Below are positions 63,082-64,000 of a stretch of 64,000 nucleotides of DNA, one piece after another. A model generated the notes under the pieces. That model saw only the letters and a list, made by a program, of their open reading frames with translations. It ran no database searches and was not told where the DNA came from. The first letter of the stretch is position 1. Each line of letters begins with the position of its first letter. The translations under genes were made by a program, and so were the position numbers. Source of the DNA: Lachnospiraceae bacterium (lineage in GTDB: Bacteria; Bacillota; Clostridia; Lachnospirales; Lachnospiraceae); assembly GCA_910574885.1 (NCBI GenBank), contig CAJTDD010000004.1, positions 248,001 through 312,000 on the forward strand, given 5' to 3'.

Positions 63082-64000
63082 TTACAGCACACTTTTCAAT
63101 TTCTCAATCATTTCATCAATATGTTCTTTTTCTATAATAAGGGGCGGCAAAAGGCGCAGTACATTGTCTCTTGCGCTGATAACAAGAAGTCCTTTCTCAA
63201 GGGCCGCATGGATAATCTCTCCCACAGGTCTTTTCATTTTCATCCCCTGTATCAGCCCAATCCCTCTGCAGTCCAGTATCTCGTCGGTTTCTGCCGCCAG
63301 TTTCCCAAGCCTTTCCGTCAGATATGCCCCGGTTTCCCGTACATGGGACACAATCTCTTCCCGCTCAAATATCTCCACCGTCTTCGCCACTGCCGCGCAC
63401 GCCAATGGATTGCCGCCGTAGGTCGTCCCATGGTCGCCGGGTTCTAAAGAATATTCTGCCACCGCTTCTGTCATGGCAAATGCCCCCACCGGCAGCCCGC
63501 TTCCAATCGCCTTTGCCATCGCCATAATATCAGGCTTCGTACCGTAGGACTGCCATGCGAACATCTCCCCGGTCCGCCCCATGCCGCACTGAATCTCGTC
63601 GCAGATCATCAGAATCCCTTCCTGGTCACAGAGCTTACGGATTCCTTCCATAAACTCCTGGGTCCCGCGGTTAATACCGCCTTCTCCTTGAAGGGCTTCC
63701 AAAATAATCCCACAGGTCTTATCTGTCAACTGTGCCTTTACACTGTCCAAATTGTTAAATTCTGCAAATTTTACGCCTGGAAGCAGCGGCTCAAAAGGCG
63801 TCCTGTATGCTTCGCTTCCGGTCACGGACACTGCCCCGATACTCCGACCGTGGAAAGAATGCTCCATGGCAATGAACTCGTACCTTCCCGTCCCCTTCTT
63901 CCATGCGTATTTCCGCGCCGCCTTCAGCGCCCCTTCGATTGCCTCGGCGCCGCTGTTGGTAAAAAACACCCGATCCATTCCTGAAATCCGGCGAAGAGCC
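63082..64000 (-). CDS. argD: Acetylornithine aminotransferase, N-terminus beyond the window
   Basis: PLP enzyme of arginine synthesis (class III aminotransferase). The window holds about 306 residues to the stop; the frame continues upstream past base 64000 (LRRISGMDRVFFTNSG). PLP-binding features are the GAEA loop, EHSFHGRS and the DEIQCGMGRTG motif with the ring-stacking Asp. The PLP lysine lies in MAMAKAIGSGLPVG. Ornithine or related aminotransferases look alike, so the assignment rests on overall match. Confidence 0.88.
   Translation of the reverse strand, partial: ALRRISGMDRVFFTNSGAEAIEGALKAARKYAWKKGTGRYEFIAMEHSFHGRSIGAVSVTGSEAYRTPFEPLLPGVKFAEFNNLDSVKAQLTDKTCGIILEALQGEGGINRGTQEFMEGIRKLCDQEGILMICDEIQCGMGRTGEMFAWQSYGTKPDIMAMAKAIGSGLPVGAFAMTEAVAEYSLEPGDHGTTYGGNPLACAAVAKTVEIFEREEIVSHVRETGAYLTERLGKLAAETDEILDCRGIGLIQGMKMKRPVGEIIHAALEKGLLVISARDNVLRLLPPLIIEKEHIDEMIEKLKSVL

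Noticed and set aside
63020..63085. Fifth copy of the coding palindromic repeat after argD
   Set aside because: On the minus strand only GTAATGCATGCC matches the consensus; the rest differs, so chance is likely.
1..64000. tRNA, rRNA or CRISPR arrays
   Set aside because: I saw no cloverleaf-like stretch, rRNA core sequence or regularly spaced direct repeats.

Overview
The window looks like the chromosome of a gut-type Lachnospiraceae (Clostridia) bacterium. The evidence is the housekeeping block (rho, rpmE, a DUF1385 gene, prmC, prfA; hemW, lepA, holA), strong AGGAGG ribosome sites, sigma-A promoters with 17-base spacers, and typical lachnospiral families (DUF4364, YtcP/YteP/LipO-type sugar importers, GerMN lipoprotein, ComEA and ComEC). 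I found no rRNA, tRNA, CRISPR array, transposase or prophage.

Layout. 1-5.4 kb: minus-strand translation and transcription genes. 5.5-8.2 kb: plus-strand radical SAM gene, DUF4364 regulator and a split chromate transporter. 8.2-10.3 kb: an ATPase plus a putative nuclease, a possible defence pair. 10.4-16.8 kb: hemW, lepA, holA, an FMN dehydrogenase and an acyltransferase. 17.2-22.1 kb: orphan purF behind two hairpin terminators, then a sugar importer. 22.7-24.5 kb: a chemoreceptor. 24.6-44.0 kb: a minus-strand block with a 2975-residue NRPS, two MATE exporters each fused to an RsbW-like ATPase domain, a free RsbW-like kinase, a STAS protein, a Cache-HAMP-PP2C phosphatase, a cyclic-nucleotide-binding protein, a frameshifted VOC gene, a GNAT protein and a surface hydrolase. 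44.2-45.1 kb: lipid-anchored barnase and barstar. 45.1-53.1 kb: a GH32 fructosidase/importer operon divergent from its LacI regulator. 53.1-55.8 kb: gene remnants, small ORFs and a PD-(D/E)XK ATPase. 55.9-62.4 kb: comEA, response regulator, kinase, GerMN and comEC in a row. The window ends in argD.

Main proposal: the 24.6-44.0 kb block is a biosynthetic locus. The NRPS has the order A-T-C-A-T-C-A-T-R. Its first A domain lacks the Asp that holds an amino group, so an N-acyl dipeptide aldehyde is the likely product. The MATE-ATPase fusions suggest that export is joined to a partner-switching signal pathway.

Two repeat families also stand out. One is a roughly 57-base palindromic repeat sitting in frame inside three unrelated genes, in four copies. 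The other is a roughly 165-base foldback element with CTAG ends, present as two full copies and one remnant.
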